Below, one piece after another: positions 42,831-50,928 of a DNA stretch of 59,803 nt (positions are counted from its first letter, which is position 1; each line of letters starts with the position of its first letter). The notes below the pieces were generated by a model. That model searched no databases. It was not told the DNA's origin and saw only the letters and a program-made list of their open reading frames with translations. The DNA comes from Flavobacteriaceae bacterium (GTDB taxonomy: Bacteria; Bacteroidota; Bacteroidia; Flavobacteriales; Flavobacteriaceae), in the NCBI GenBank assembly GCA_028281065.1, contig JANQKN010000048.1:1-59803 (forward strand), read 5' to 3'. A program made the translations under genes and the position numbers.

Positions 42831-44293
42831 CCATTTGTCCCTAATTCGGAAAGGGTTGGGTGGTGGGAGTCAGGAAGGATTTTGTAGAGGTCAATCGTTA
42901 TTTCATCAGTACCGACAACGATCCTATCGGTAATGGTTTCAATTACTTCACGCTTCTGTTCATGCAGGAGGGTATCCCACCGTGCGTATAAATCCCTGGC
43001 CATTTCAAGGATATAATCAGCTGATTTTTTTCCGCCGAGACCCAAGGTTACCTCGTCTTCCAGTTCATTGATTGATTCGCGTACCTGCTGTAACTGCTCG
43101 TAGGGTTTCTGGTGGTAACTGTCAAAAGCCTTGGTTTCAATCTTATCCTTGGCGTGCAGGAGCAGTAACTTTTCGATACGTTTGTTCAGAACATCTTCTT
43201 CGTGTTTCAAAGCCTCTATTTCCTTCTTTTTGTTCAGAACGGTTTTTTCCAGTTCAGAAAAATATACTGCTACCTGTTCCTTGGATACGGTGTACTCATA
43301 GAGTTCATTCTTGAAAATCTCTTCAATGTCGTCTTTTCGGATTTTGTTACCGCAACGGTTTGCACAGAGGTAGTTTGGTTTGATGCCACGTGCGGTCATT
43401 TTTGCCCCACAGTGGCAGAAGAGGTAACGGGTAAAGAGGTGTACCTTGGTATTGAGCGGTTGTTGATACCTCTTTGCCTGTTCCCGTATTATCCTGTTTG
43501 CTTTTTCCCAGACTTCCTCCGAAACAATCGCCGGTACCTTATGGAAGACCCACTCATCTTTGGGTTTTAGTTTGTTGCTTCCACTTTTCCGTTTGTTCAT
43601 GACGTGGAGTCCCTTGGCCACGGGGTCGGTCAGGAGGAACTTGATCGTTGAGCTACAGAAGGGTTTTCCCCTACGGTTGCGGTATCCCCGTTCATTGATG
43701 ATGCGGGTAATGGTCTTGCGCCGTTTGTGTTCCAGGAACAGCTCGAAAATGAGCCTACGGAGCGGAGCTTCTTCCTCATTGATCACGAGTTTTTTGTTCT
43801 CATACCTGTAACCGTAGGGGGGCATACCTCCAACATGCTCACCGAGCTTGGCCCTAGTCAATGCTGATGTGGATATCCTATCTACGATCATTTCACGCTC
43901 CCACTCGGCCATGGAGCTCATAGTTCTGAAGAAGTGCCGCCCAATGGGGGTTGAGGTGTCTATGGACATGTCCATGGAAATGAGGTCGGCCCCGTGCCCT
44001 TGGAATATCTCCGCAATCTCTATGAGTTCACGGGTGTTCCTTGCGAGCCGTGCAATCTTTGCGAATACTAGACCGACTATTGTCCCGGACCGGACATCAG
44101 CAATCATCCGCTTGGTTTCCTCACAATCCATGACCGATTTCCCACTCGTATCGGGAAGTCGGTACACACACTTAATATTCCAACCCCGTGATTTTACGAA
44201 TTCCTTCGCCCGTATTTCGTGGTGGATGTGGCTTTCGCTTTCACGTGGGTTTGGGGAAACACGCACCCAAACCCCTACCTGTTTTTTCTGCAT
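42812..44293 (-). CDS. Large serine recombinase (integrase of the element)
   Basis: A 493-residue site-specific recombinase. The resolvase domain starts [14 protein letters not shown], with the nucleophile probably Ser13, and has the [11 protein letters not shown] arginines. A recombinase domain follows ([13 protein letters not shown]). Then comes a zinc ribbon (FCHCGAKM ... CANRCGN) and a coiled coil (about 345-420). The ATG at 44293 is chosen over 44341 because the catalytic domain begins there. The final codons and stop (42812-42814) lie in sequence that appears to be host aat, so the C-terminus spans the attachment junction. Confidence 0.92.
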   Translation of the reverse strand: MQKKQVGVWVRVSPNPRESESHIHHEIRAKEFVKSRGWNIKCVYRLPDTSGKSVMDCEETKRMIADVRSGTIVGLVFAKIARLARNTRELIEIAEIFQGHGADLISMDMSIDTSTPIGRHFFRTMSSMAEWEREMIVDRISTSALTRAKLGEHVGGMPPYGYRYENKKLVINEEEAPLRRLIFELFLEHKRRKTITRIINERGYRNRRGKPFCSSTIKFLLTDPVAKGLHVMNKRKSGSNKLKPKDEWVFHKVPAIVSEEVWEKANRIIREQAKRYQQPLNTKVHLFTRYLFCHCGAKMTARGIKPNYLCANRCGNKIRKDDIEEIFKNELYEYTVSKEQVAVYFSELEKTVLNKKKEIEALKHEEDVLNKRIEKLLLLHAKDKIETKAFDSYHQKPYEQLQQVRESINELEDEVTLGLGGKKSADYILEMARDLYARWDTLLHEQKREVIETITDRIVVGTDEITIDLYKILPDSHHPTLSELGTNGDSTTK

Positions 44294-44310
44294 AATGTAC
44301 TGTTTTTTAG

Positions 44311-44341
44311 CGAACCTAAACCATGTTTCGGGCAGTTGCAA
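44311..44341 (-). promoter_or_regulatory. Promoter of the left-end recombinase
   Basis: On the minus strand TTG (complement of 44339-44341), 20 bases, then TAGGTTCG (complement of 44311-44318), a near match to TAnnTTTG. An imperfect inverted repeat, GCAGTTGCAAGT (44333-44344) versus AACTTGTTAACTGC (44365-44378), brackets the -33 region and may be an operator. Confidence 0.5.
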
Positions 44342-44462
44342 GTGGTTCCGCTATTTTTTGCAAAAACTTGTTAACTGCCGAAAAACTGTCAAATTGTGGG
44401 TTGGTTTATACCCTTTGGTACTGTTTGTAACGATCACAAAAAAGGTAATCGGTTCAGATTTC

Positions 44463-47400
44463 CTAGGGTTTCTTCTTTTTGGTCGGTTTAAGTATAATAT
44501 TTTTCAAAGTATCCCCCTTTTCTCCAACTTCATTGGGATTTGGGTTTTTGTGACGGGATTTCACCCGGTAACCCAGGATACGTTTTGTCCTGTCTGCCTT
44601 TTTTGGTTTGTCGTCAAAAGAAGCCATGAGTTCGTTAGGTGATAGAAAACCAACCATACGGAATGCCTCTTTAGGGAGGCTCTCTTTGGCGAGCTTCTTG
44701 ATGTTTGACAGATGGGTTTTGTTTTCACTCACCATGTAGACCTTGGGGTAGCCGGCCTCTATACACTTTACAATGTTGTGGAGTTCGTACTCCAACGAGT
44801 TTGTTACCGAGATTTCAACAGCTATCCGTTCTTGATCCTTGGTCAAGGCAAGGTCAACCCGCCCCCCATCTGGGGTTGGTTCTTCCATCTTCACCACGTA
44901 CCCTCGTTGTTGTGCCATTGCGCGGATGTGGTTCTGGAGGGATCGGTGTTTGGTGACAGCCTCCCTCATGGCTATTTCTTCAAGAAAGGCCTCTTTTTTG
45001 TCTTCGAGGGTATTGGTAGGGGATGGGGATTGGGAATGTTCTTTCTGTATGTCCGGTGTTTCTGGTTCTGGGATAATTTCTTGGTGTATAACAGGGATAT
45101 TTGCAATGGTCCTATCTTCCTCCTTGACAGCCAGTTGTTTCTTTTTCTGTTTGGGTTTCGGTAGTAATTCGTCCAATATTTTTTGTATCTCTGCTTGTGG
45201 CTTGGCATAATTCCTTCTCGTGTTTTGAATAATGGAGCCTTTCGTTGCCTCTGCTAGGCGAGGATCAATTTTAGGGAGCTGATGCGTTAGTACATTGAAG
45301 TCATTGGTACTGCTCCCAACCCTCATAACAGCCTGTCCGATACCGAGGCTCTGTAAATCCGTTTCCTCAAAGGAGGAAAAGCCCGATTCCAGTTTCCGTG
45401 CATCCACGTCCCCAAGCCGAAAACATACCCGAACATGGGGGTTGGAGATTACGGAGTTCAGTGTTTTGGCATCATCGATCTGTGTGAGGTCTTGGTGGGC
45501 CAGGATCAATCCCAAACCATACTTCCTTGCCCCCGATAGGATGCTGGTGATCGACGGGGTTATGAAGTTCTGGAACTCATCAAGATATAAATAGTAAGGA
45601 TGCCGTTGTTCTTTCGATAGGTTCTGCCGACTCTGTGCCACTTGGTTGAACTTGGATAGGAACAGCGATCCCAACAGGTATGAATTTTCCTCACCGATAA
45701 GCCCCTGTGACAGTTTTATGAGTACGATCTTTTTCTGCTCGATACATTCCCTAAAATCAACCCCCGATTTCTGCGCCAACATATACCGGACGATCTTCGG
45801 ACGCAAAAAGGTATCTATGCGTGTCAACAATGGTGCAATTCCTTTCCGTACCATTGGGTACTCGTGTTCCCAGTAGTAGTGGATCGAAGGGTCGTCCACC
45901 TTCGTTAGAAATTCGTTCCTGAATTTTTCTTCCAACAAAAACCGTTTCAACTCAATGAGCGTTCCACCCTCACTGCTTTCCAAAAATGTGTTTATGGCAT
46001 TGGAGAGTACCGCATTGATGTTGTCACCCCACGAGGTCGAACTACGGCGGAAAGAAGAAACAAGATCGGAACCCAACACGATTGCCTCGCTGTCCGTGAC
46101 TGCTGACAATAAATTGAACCCGATTGGAAATTCTATATCTGATGGATCAATGAGTACAACATCCTGTAACCGTTCCTCTGGCACACGTTCGGCAATGGCA
46201 TCACATAAATCCCCGTGAGGATCGAACACGGCAACACCGTTCCCGTGGCGTATGTCCTCCAGTACCATATTTGTAATGAGTGTACTTTTCCCGACACCTG
46301 TTGCCCCTATCAAATGGGTATGTCGGAGCCTTTGCTCGTCATCCAAGGTAACTGTCGATTCGATCCCATTATGAATATTCACGCCGATTGCGTACTGCTT
46401 GGCTATATTATCTGAAGGCATTGCCTTCGTTTTGCCTCCCTGCAAGCCCAGTTTTTCAGACACCACCGTCCTGTTAGGATAATGTACAAAAGTTGATAGT
46501 TCTGCTGTATTGAGTATCATCCCGAAGCGGTTGGATTGCCGTACCAGTACGTTGTACAGGTGGTTGTGGTAATTGTAGCCCTCGTTAGAGAGCGGAATGA
46601 GCTTGTTATACTGTCCCGTTGAAGCTGAAGTAATACTGCGTATCATTTCGGTTGCGAGGTACTGGCTCCTTTCTTCGCTGTTGGATTGTGTGGCAACCCG
46701 CATCACCACAGCAAAAAGCGGTGATGATACTTTGTCCTTTGCCAAGGTGGTCATTTCAGGGGCATCGGCAAAAAAGCTACCGCCCCGTCCGTCAGATACG
46801 GATTTCTGCACATCCCTCGCCCATGGAGCCGTTACCCCCTTGAAGATCGTTTGGAATAGCACCATGTCACCGTCCTGCAAGCTGTTCATGGTTGCAATTA
46901 CGGAGGTAAGGGGATCAACATTGAAGTTTGTTACGGTGTTGAGCGGTCGCATGAACTCATCGTTCAGTCCAAAGTCCGCAATTGCTACAAATTTATCGGT
47001 ATCGAACGGGAACCATGAGCTTTCAAGTTCACGGATAATAGCCGTTGGAAAGTAGGCGTTCAGGTGGGACTCCACACGCCCGCTATCTTCCTTGCTACAG
47101 ATCAACTGAATCGTTATCGCTTCCTTTGTCCCCAAGAGTTCAAAGGAAACGGGATCACTGGTAAACGAAAGCATGTTCAAAAACTCACCGCTTACCACCG
47201 ATGATATTTCGGTATCCTTGGGGAGATACACAGCAAACCCCACACGCACCACTTCGGTACGTGCGGGATTGGGTTCAATGGTTGGGAAACCTTCTTCATA
47301 CTGTGGTTCCTTCTTCTTGCCCAACAGGAACTTCTTCCCAAGGTCAAAGAGCGTGGGTATCCTCCCGTCATCAATGGGGGGATGGTTGTTGTAGCTACGG

Positions 47401-47522
47401 TGTACAAAGGGTATGTAGGGAGGCTCTATCCCGATGGGTTCACTGAATAGGTCATAGCCACGCCCTAAGCGTTCCCACTGGTAGAAGTTGAGCGTTGCCC
47501 GTTCGCTTGCCGTTAGGTGCAT
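44463..47522 (-). CDS. VirD4/HerA-type ATPase with C-terminal PD-(D/E)XK-like domain
   Basis: A 1019-residue protein. Residues about 90-390 are a mixed domain of unknown role. The P-loop ATPase core has Walker A LIGATGVGKST (near 405), FDPHGDLCDAI (near 435) and Walker B LYLDEFQNF (near 645). The LAHQDLTQI and VCFRLGDVDARKLE segments are typical of type IV coupling proteins that recognise TraM. The tail (about 850-990) reads GGRVDLAL followed by AVEISVTNSLEYELHNIVKC, a pattern of restriction-endonuclease-like folds (Asp, then E-x-S/K). It starts one base after the stop of the small protein upstream (TGATG). Confidence 0.85.
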   Translation of the reverse strand: MHLTASERATLNFYQWERLGRGYDLFSEPIGIEPPYIPFVHRSYNNHPPIDDGRIPTLFDLGKKFLLGKKKEPQYEEGFPTIEPNPARTEVVRVGFAVYLPKDTEISSVVSGEFLNMLSFTSDPVSFELLGTKEAITIQLICSKEDSGRVESHLNAYFPTAIIRELESSWFPFDTDKFVAIADFGLNDEFMRPLNTVTNFNVDPLTSVIATMNSLQDGDMVLFQTIFKGVTAPWARDVQKSVSDGRGGSFFADAPEMTTLAKDKVSSPLFAVVMRVATQSNSEERSQYLATEMIRSITSASTGQYNKLIPLSNEGYNYHNHLYNVLVRQSNRFGMILNTAELSTFVHYPNRTVVSEKLGLQGGKTKAMPSDNIAKQYAIGVNIHNGIESTVTLDDEQRLRHTHLIGATGVGKSTLITNMVLEDIRHGNGVAVFDPHGDLCDAIAERVPEERLQDVVLIDPSDIEFPIGFNLLSAVTDSEAIVLGSDLVSSFRRSSTSWGDNINAVLSNAINTFLESSEGGTLIELKRFLLEEKFRNEFLTKVDDPSIHYYWEHEYPMVRKGIAPLLTRIDTFLRPKIVRYMLAQKSGVDFRECIEQKKIVLIKLSQGLIGEENSYLLGSLFLSKFNQVAQSRQNLSKEQRHPYYLYLDEFQNFITPSITSILSGARKYGLGLILAHQDLTQIDDAKTLNSVISNPHVRVCFRLGDVDARKLESGFSSFEETDLQSLGIGQAVMRVGSSTNDFNVLTHQLPKIDPRLAEATKGSIIQNTRRNYAKPQAEIQKILDELLPKPKQKKKQLAVKEEDRTIANIPVIHQEIIPEPETPDIQKEHSQSPSPTNTLEDKKEAFLEEIAMREAVTKHRSLQNHIRAMAQQRGYVVKMEEPTPDGGRVDLALTKDQERIAVEISVTNSLEYELHNIVKCIEAGYPKVYMVSENKTHLSNIKKLAKESLPKEAFRMVGFLSPNELMASFDDKPKKADRTKRILGYRVKSRHKNPNPNEVGEKGDTLKNIILKPTKKKKP

Positions 47523-47746
47523 CAGAAAAAGAGGTCTTTGAATGCATCACCCCACGCTCCGAGTTCCTTGCCGAAGGCTTTTGTCCACTCCTTACCTTCC
47601 TTTTTGAATTCCTTTCCAAAGGCTTTTGCTTCTCTGGCCAGTTCTTTTCGGAAAGCCTTGGACTCCATATCGATTTTATCGATCTTACCCTTGGCCTTCA
47701 GAACCTTTGCTATTGCTTCCAGTGTTTTATCATCGAGTTTGCTCAT
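47522..47746 (-). CDS. Small charged helical protein
   Basis: A 74-residue protein, almost entirely charged helix (repeats of K-E-F/A-x-K-E: FRKELAREAKAFGKEFKKEGKEW, cited in part). Its stop overlaps the ATPase start by one base, so the two are coupled, and it may be a small partner of the ATPase. No family recognised. Confidence 0.6.
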   Translation of the reverse strand: MSKLDDKTLEAIAKVLKAKGKIDKIDMESKAFRKELAREAKAFGKEFKKEGKEWTKAFGKELGAWGDAFKDLFF

Positions 47747-47757
47747 CTTATATATTG

Positions 47758-48342
47758 TTATCGGTTGAACATATCCCTGAGTATAGGCTTCCTTTCGTTT
47801 TCGGTAAGGGAACGTGCCCCGCTGTCCTTGGTAATGTCTTCTATCACCTTCAGTACCGCCGATTGGCAGTAAGTCATGAACATACTGCCACTGTCCACCT
47901 TAAAATACGTGACCGGGAACCACTTGTCCCTGAGCCATTCACCCACAAACGGAACCTTGGCAATGAGGAGTTCCCAAATGGAATGTTGGTACAAAAGCCA
48001 CCACGAGATGAAAAAGCCCTTTCCGAACGGCGCAGCGCAGATGTCGTACTGGAAACCCTTCCATTCGACCCGTAGATAGGTTCGTCGGGCAGAGAACATC
48101 CCTCCCTCTTTCAAAAAGACAAAGTAGGTTATAACCTTTTTGATACCCTGTGCATGGAGTTCCTGTTTCAGGCGTTCGTAAAATTCCTCGCTCGAAAAGT
48201 TGAAACCGTCAATCAGGTGGCTCCAGTTGGAATGGTGGGTTTTGATGACCGCACGGAAGATCAAGCGCAGTACAATGAAGATTAGGATTGCGTATACGAG
48301 GTACATCCCGTAGACAATCAGGTAATAAAGAAATTCTTGCAT
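47758..48342 (-). CDS. Membrane protein of unknown function, element-encoded
   Basis: A 194-residue protein with an N-terminal membrane helix or pair (about 5-32) and a soluble domain containing LRVEWKGFQYDICAAPFG and a hydrophobic FFISWWLLYQH stretch. It is upstream of the small helical protein and the VirD4-like ATPase with an 11-bp gap, so it may belong to the transfer apparatus. No family recognised. Confidence 0.6.
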   Translation of the reverse strand: MQEFLYYLIVYGMYLVYAILIFIVLRLIFRAVIKTHHSNWSHLIDGFNFSSEEFYERLKQELHAQGIKKVITYFVFLKEGGMFSARRTYLRVEWKGFQYDICAAPFGKGFFISWWLLYQHSIWELLIAKVPFVGEWLRDKWFPVTYFKVDSGSMFMTYCQSAVLKVIEDITKDSGARSLTENERKPILRDMFNR

Positions 48343-48513
48343 GATTTCATGATTTTATGGTTAATACGGAGCGAATGTATTTCTGGTACACGGGAGAGCC
48401 ATGGGAAAGTGGCGAGTGGCACCGTGCGGGGGATAAGTGGCACCTACGGGGTGACGAAAGAAAAAAAGGTGATGAAAAATTCCCTATCTTTAAACTCAAT
48501 ACAATACAGTTGT

Positions 48514-48557
48514 AAGGAGGTTGTCCCTGCTACCGTTGGGGTGCCTCCTTTCTTATT
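48514..48557 (+). ncRNA. Structured hairpin, possible small RNA
   Basis: AAGGAGG (48514-48520) with CCTCCTT (48544-48550) encloses a second stem, GTCCC/GGGGT (48523-48527/48538-48542), with a 10-nt loop. A U-rich tail TCTTATT follows on the plus strand. TATCTTTA (48485-48492) upstream is close to TAnnTTTG. Both neighbouring genes run on the opposite strand, so a plus-strand terminator must end a separate short transcript. Confidence 0.35.
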
Positions 48558-48561
48558 CACT

Positions 48562-48585
48562 AAAAAAACAGACCCCTTGGTCTGT
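48562..48585 (-). terminator. Terminator of the sigma-like gene
   Basis: ACAGACC (48568-48574), loop CCTT, GGTCTGT (48579-48585). On the minus strand it is followed by seven U (48562-48568). Confidence 0.8.
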
Positions 48586-48621
48586 CTTCAGGATATTAGG
48601 AAGAAGGTATTGTTGCAGCAA

Positions 48622-48855
48622 TCATAAATACCTGGCTTCCTTGATCCGTTCATACGAACGACCGATGATCTGTCGGATACGTTCGGGGGTTACCCCATAC
48701 AGCTCTCCGATTTCCTTCATCGATAGGTCCGCTTCTGTCCTCAGTCTGACTATTTCATAATACCGGTTCCCGAGCAGTTCTTCAAATACAGCTTTGTTCC
48801 GTTCAAAGATATCCGCTGGGATATCGTACATACTTGGTTTCTTCATCGGGATCAT
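48622..48855 (-). CDS. Sigma-70 region-4-like HTH protein
   Basis: A 77-residue protein (ATG 48855; an alternative ATG at 48846 gives 74). Residues about 37-72 form a helix-turn-helix like sigma-70 region 4 (VRLRTEADLSMKEIGELYGV, TPERIRQIIGRSYERIKEA). Regions 2 and 3 are missing, so it is a small regulator rather than a full sigma factor. It could direct the element's own promoters (see the repeated box). It has its own terminator. Confidence 0.75.
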   Translation of the reverse strand: MIPMKKPSMYDIPADIFERNKAVFEELLGNRYYEIVRLRTEADLSMKEIGELYGVTPERIRQIIGRSYERIKEARYL

Positions 48856-48896
48856 TTTACCCTGGGTTGGACAAAACCGCAAACCGATACCAAGAG

Positions 48897-49397
48897 CTAA
48901 CCTTCGTGGTAGTAATGGGTCATGGCAAGACCGAGTGCATCATAGGCCCCCATGTCGAAGTGTTCGCTCTCGTAGGATTTTTTGTGCCCAGGGAGGCACA
49001 GGGCCAACTCGGGGAACCACTTGTGGAGGAGCTCGGCTATCTCGTAGCGGGTGGTGGCACCGAAGGAAGCGAAGGTTTCCCGTATCTGTTGTCGTGAGTA
49101 ACGGTGGAACGGGAGCCCTCTCTCTTCTGCCATGGCTTGTACCTTCTCGAGCAGTTTACGGACCCGTTTCGACTTCCTTGGGTTTTCATCCGTATCCTCT
49201 GCGACCAATACCGCAGGACGGTAGTAGCCTATCAGGTTTTCGATGCGGTAGAGGTAACGTGCCGTTTCCTTGGATGATATTTCAAGGGTACGGGCATCGA
49301 TGGGGCTTTTGGCACCTGTCATCAGTGCCACTCCCAAACCCCGTCCGTTCGGGTAGATGGCCATTACCGGGTTTGTTGTAATCGTTTTATTGTTCAT
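48897..49397 (-). CDS. RuvC-like (RNase H fold) protein
   Basis: A 166-residue protein with the layout of RuvC-type Holliday-junction resolvases. It has a first strand AIYPNGRGLGVALM (which lacks the usual first Asp), a second acidic strand AVLVAEDTDENPRKSKRV, the helix VRKLLEKVQAMAEERG, then FHRYSRQQIRETFASFG. The final acidic helix HFDMGAYDALGLAMTHY supplies the last Asp. It overlaps the XRE gene by 11 bases. A role in resolving element recombination intermediates is inferred. Confidence 0.65.
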   Translation of the reverse strand: MNNKTITTNPVMAIYPNGRGLGVALMTGAKSPIDARTLEISSKETARYLYRIENLIGYYRPAVLVAEDTDENPRKSKRVRKLLEKVQAMAEERGLPFHRYSRQQIRETFASFGATTRYEIAELLHKWFPELALCLPGHKKSYESEHFDMGAYDALGLAMTHYYHEG

Positions 49398-49764
49398 GTT
49401 CTGTTGTTGTGGTTAATGCTTTTAATGGTTTGAGCCTGGAGACGGTGGCGGAGAGGTACGCAAGCCGTTGTTTGTTCCTGTGTTCGGGTGCACCGTTTTC
49501 GATGATGCCCTGTAACTCCTCACAGCGTTTGCGGATAGTCGCCCGCACGGATTCAACATAGTCCGGTAGCAGGGTTGCGATGGGCTGGTCGAAGAGGATG
49601 TGGTAGATCAACAGGATGTCGGTGGGAGGGATACGTTCGCCCGTCTCGTAGCGGGATATGGTCACCGTGTTGGTGAGTCCGGCAATGAAGCTGATGTCCC
49701 CCTGGGTGAGTTTGGAACGCCGCCTAGTCCGTTTGAGGAAACTCAGCCGTCCCTTGTATCTCAT
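49387..49764 (-). CDS. XRE-family transcriptional regulator
   Basis: A 125-residue regulator. The HTH is at about residues 12-60 (KLTQGDISFIAGLTNTVTIS, RYETGERIPPTDIL). The C-terminal half is helical and probably dimerises. It is preceded by one copy of the element box (49873-49891), which fits autoregulation. First gene of a unit with the RuvC-like gene. Confidence 0.85.
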   Translation of the reverse strand: MRYKGRLSFLKRTRRRSKLTQGDISFIAGLTNTVTISRYETGERIPPTDILLIYHILFDQPIATLLPDYVESVRATIRKRCEELQGIIENGAPEHRNKQRLAYLSATVSRLKPLKALTTTTEHEQ

Positions 49765-49872
49765 ATTTCTTTGTATTCATATATGTTTTTGGTGTTAACT
49801 TGTAAATAATAGGTGGTTGAGGGTTTTTGGAGAACCCCACGGGATACATCATACCGGGACGGGGGAAAATCT

Positions 49873-49891
49873 CATTATACGGTTTTTAACC
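49873..49891 (-). promoter_or_regulatory. Element box, copy 1 (XRE gene)
   Basis: Minus strand GGTTAAAAACCGTATAATG, about 110 bases before the XRE start. It contains the inverted repeat GGTT-AAA-AACC followed by a TATAAT-like hexamer. Confidence 0.65.
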
Positions 49892-50038
49892 AGGGGGTTA
49901 AAAAAAAACCCCTCGGTGGTGATGCAATGTTTCGTGGGCTGGGTCTGGGAACGGTAACGGCAATTAAACCCTTGCATGGTGGTTGATCTCTTTCCTTGGG
50001 TTGGGTTGTTATCCACGATTGTTTGGTAATGGAATCCA

Positions 50039-50584
50039 TCACAACCCGTTTTGTCCCATGATCTCTCGGTAACGTTCCATATCGGTGAGCCTTTGACTGT
50101 TTTTTACCCTATCCACCCCCTTATCTTTTTTATTCGGTTTTCCTGACCCAGATGTTTTGTTAGGTGTTTCTTTTAGGTGTGTTTCTTTTGTTATGTGACC
50201 ATTGGTAACAGGTACATGGGAACCATTTACCCTTGTTTGTGGAACAAAAGACCCATGTTGCAGGCAACATGAGTAAAATATACCCTTCTTCCCACGACGG
50301 CTTTCTTTGGAGGGGAGCAATTGCCCCGTTCGGGTACGGGCAACGACAAACCCACGGGTAACGAGGTTGTCGATAGCCCTTGAAATAGCCCTACGGGAGA
50401 GTCCAGTTTTGACCCTGAAAAACCCAACGCTGATTCGGTCACGCTGTTTCCTGCCCCCCTTGGATTTCCATCCGTAGGTCTGGCGGATCACTACCAAGAG
50501 CACCTTTAGCTCTGATTCGGTAAGTTCTGGTAGCAGTTCATCGTAGAGCCTGTTGGGGGTTGGGGTGGTACGGCGGGGTATCAT
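50039..50584 (-). CDS. Phage-O-like replication HTH protein
   Basis: A 181-residue protein. The N-terminal domain (about 5-90) has the winged-helix pattern of phage replication protein O and related initiators (LTESELKVLLVVIRQTYGW, then GLSRRAISRAIDNLVTRGFV). The C-terminus is polar, Asn/Lys-rich and likely disordered. It may recognise an element origin. A near-consensus DnaA box (TTATCCACG at 50009-50017) lies just past its stop, and an element box lies just before its start. Confidence 0.7.
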   Translation of the reverse strand: MIPRRTTPTPNRLYDELLPELTESELKVLLVVIRQTYGWKSKGGRKQRDRISVGFFRVKTGLSRRAISRAIDNLVTRGFVVARTRTGQLLPSKESRRGKKGIFYSCCLQHGSFVPQTRVNGSHVPVTNGHITKETHLKETPNKTSGSGKPNKKDKGVDRVKNSQRLTDMERYREIMGQNGL

Positions 50585-50616
50585 GATGGCAGTCTATCCC
50601 TGCTGCACGGTTTTTT

Positions 50617-50634
50617 CATTATACGGTTTTCATC
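50617..50634 (-). promoter_or_regulatory. Element box, copy 2 (replication protein)
   Basis: Minus strand GATGAAAACCGTATAATG, 33 bases before the ATG. Lacks the left GGTT half but keeps AAAACCGTATAATG. Confidence 0.65.
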
Positions 50635-50722
50635 CATGGGTATTTTACTTCCGTTTTGTTGCACGCTAAGATGTAATGACCCGATCTGTTGCTTTTGTAT
50701 GGAATGATCGGGATCCTCCAGC

Positions 50723-50742
50723 GGTTAAAAACCGTATACTGC
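50723..50742 (+). promoter_or_regulatory. Element box, copy 3 (small gene and second recombinase)
   Basis: GGTTAAAAACCGTATACTGC, 34 bases before the ATG at 50776. Divergent from copy 2, so the 190-bp spacer holds two back-to-back promoters. Confidence 0.7.
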
Positions 50743-50775
50743 AATTTTTCAAAGGGCCGATATCCTGGTGGGTAT

Positions 50776-50928
50776 ATGGAACACCCTAAGGTAAAACACT
50801 TCACCAAGGAAGAAACCGACAATTTCATGGCCCTCGGTCGGGCACTCAAGAAGGTTGAGGTACGCATGCGTATGGAGGGGCAACTCAAAACATTACAAGA
50901 GCCTAACCCAAAAAATGATAATGACTGA
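50776..50928 (+). CDS. Small protein coupled to the second recombinase
   Basis: A 50-residue, mostly helical protein starting MEHPKVKHFTKEETDNFM. Its stop overlaps the recombinase start by 8 bases (ATGACTGA). The reading frame is open from 50689, but the earlier codons cover the promoter box. It could be a recombinase cofactor; no family recognised. Confidence 0.6.
   Translation: MEHPKVKHFTKEETDNFMALGRALKKVEVRMRMEGQLKTLQEPNPKNDND

Noticed and set aside
42824-42933. Continuation of aat as a functional protein to 42933
   Set aside because: The last 36 codons have no Aat similarity and are the reverse complement of recombinase coding sequence.
44705-47055. Several plus-strand open frames of 80-150 codons
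   Set aside because: They lie fully opposite the large ATPase and have no recognisable domain.
49893-49914. GGGGGTT-A-run-AACCCC hairpin as terminator of the replication gene
   Set aside because: A stem exists, but the minus-strand sequence after it is not a U-tract and it abuts the element box; left unassigned.
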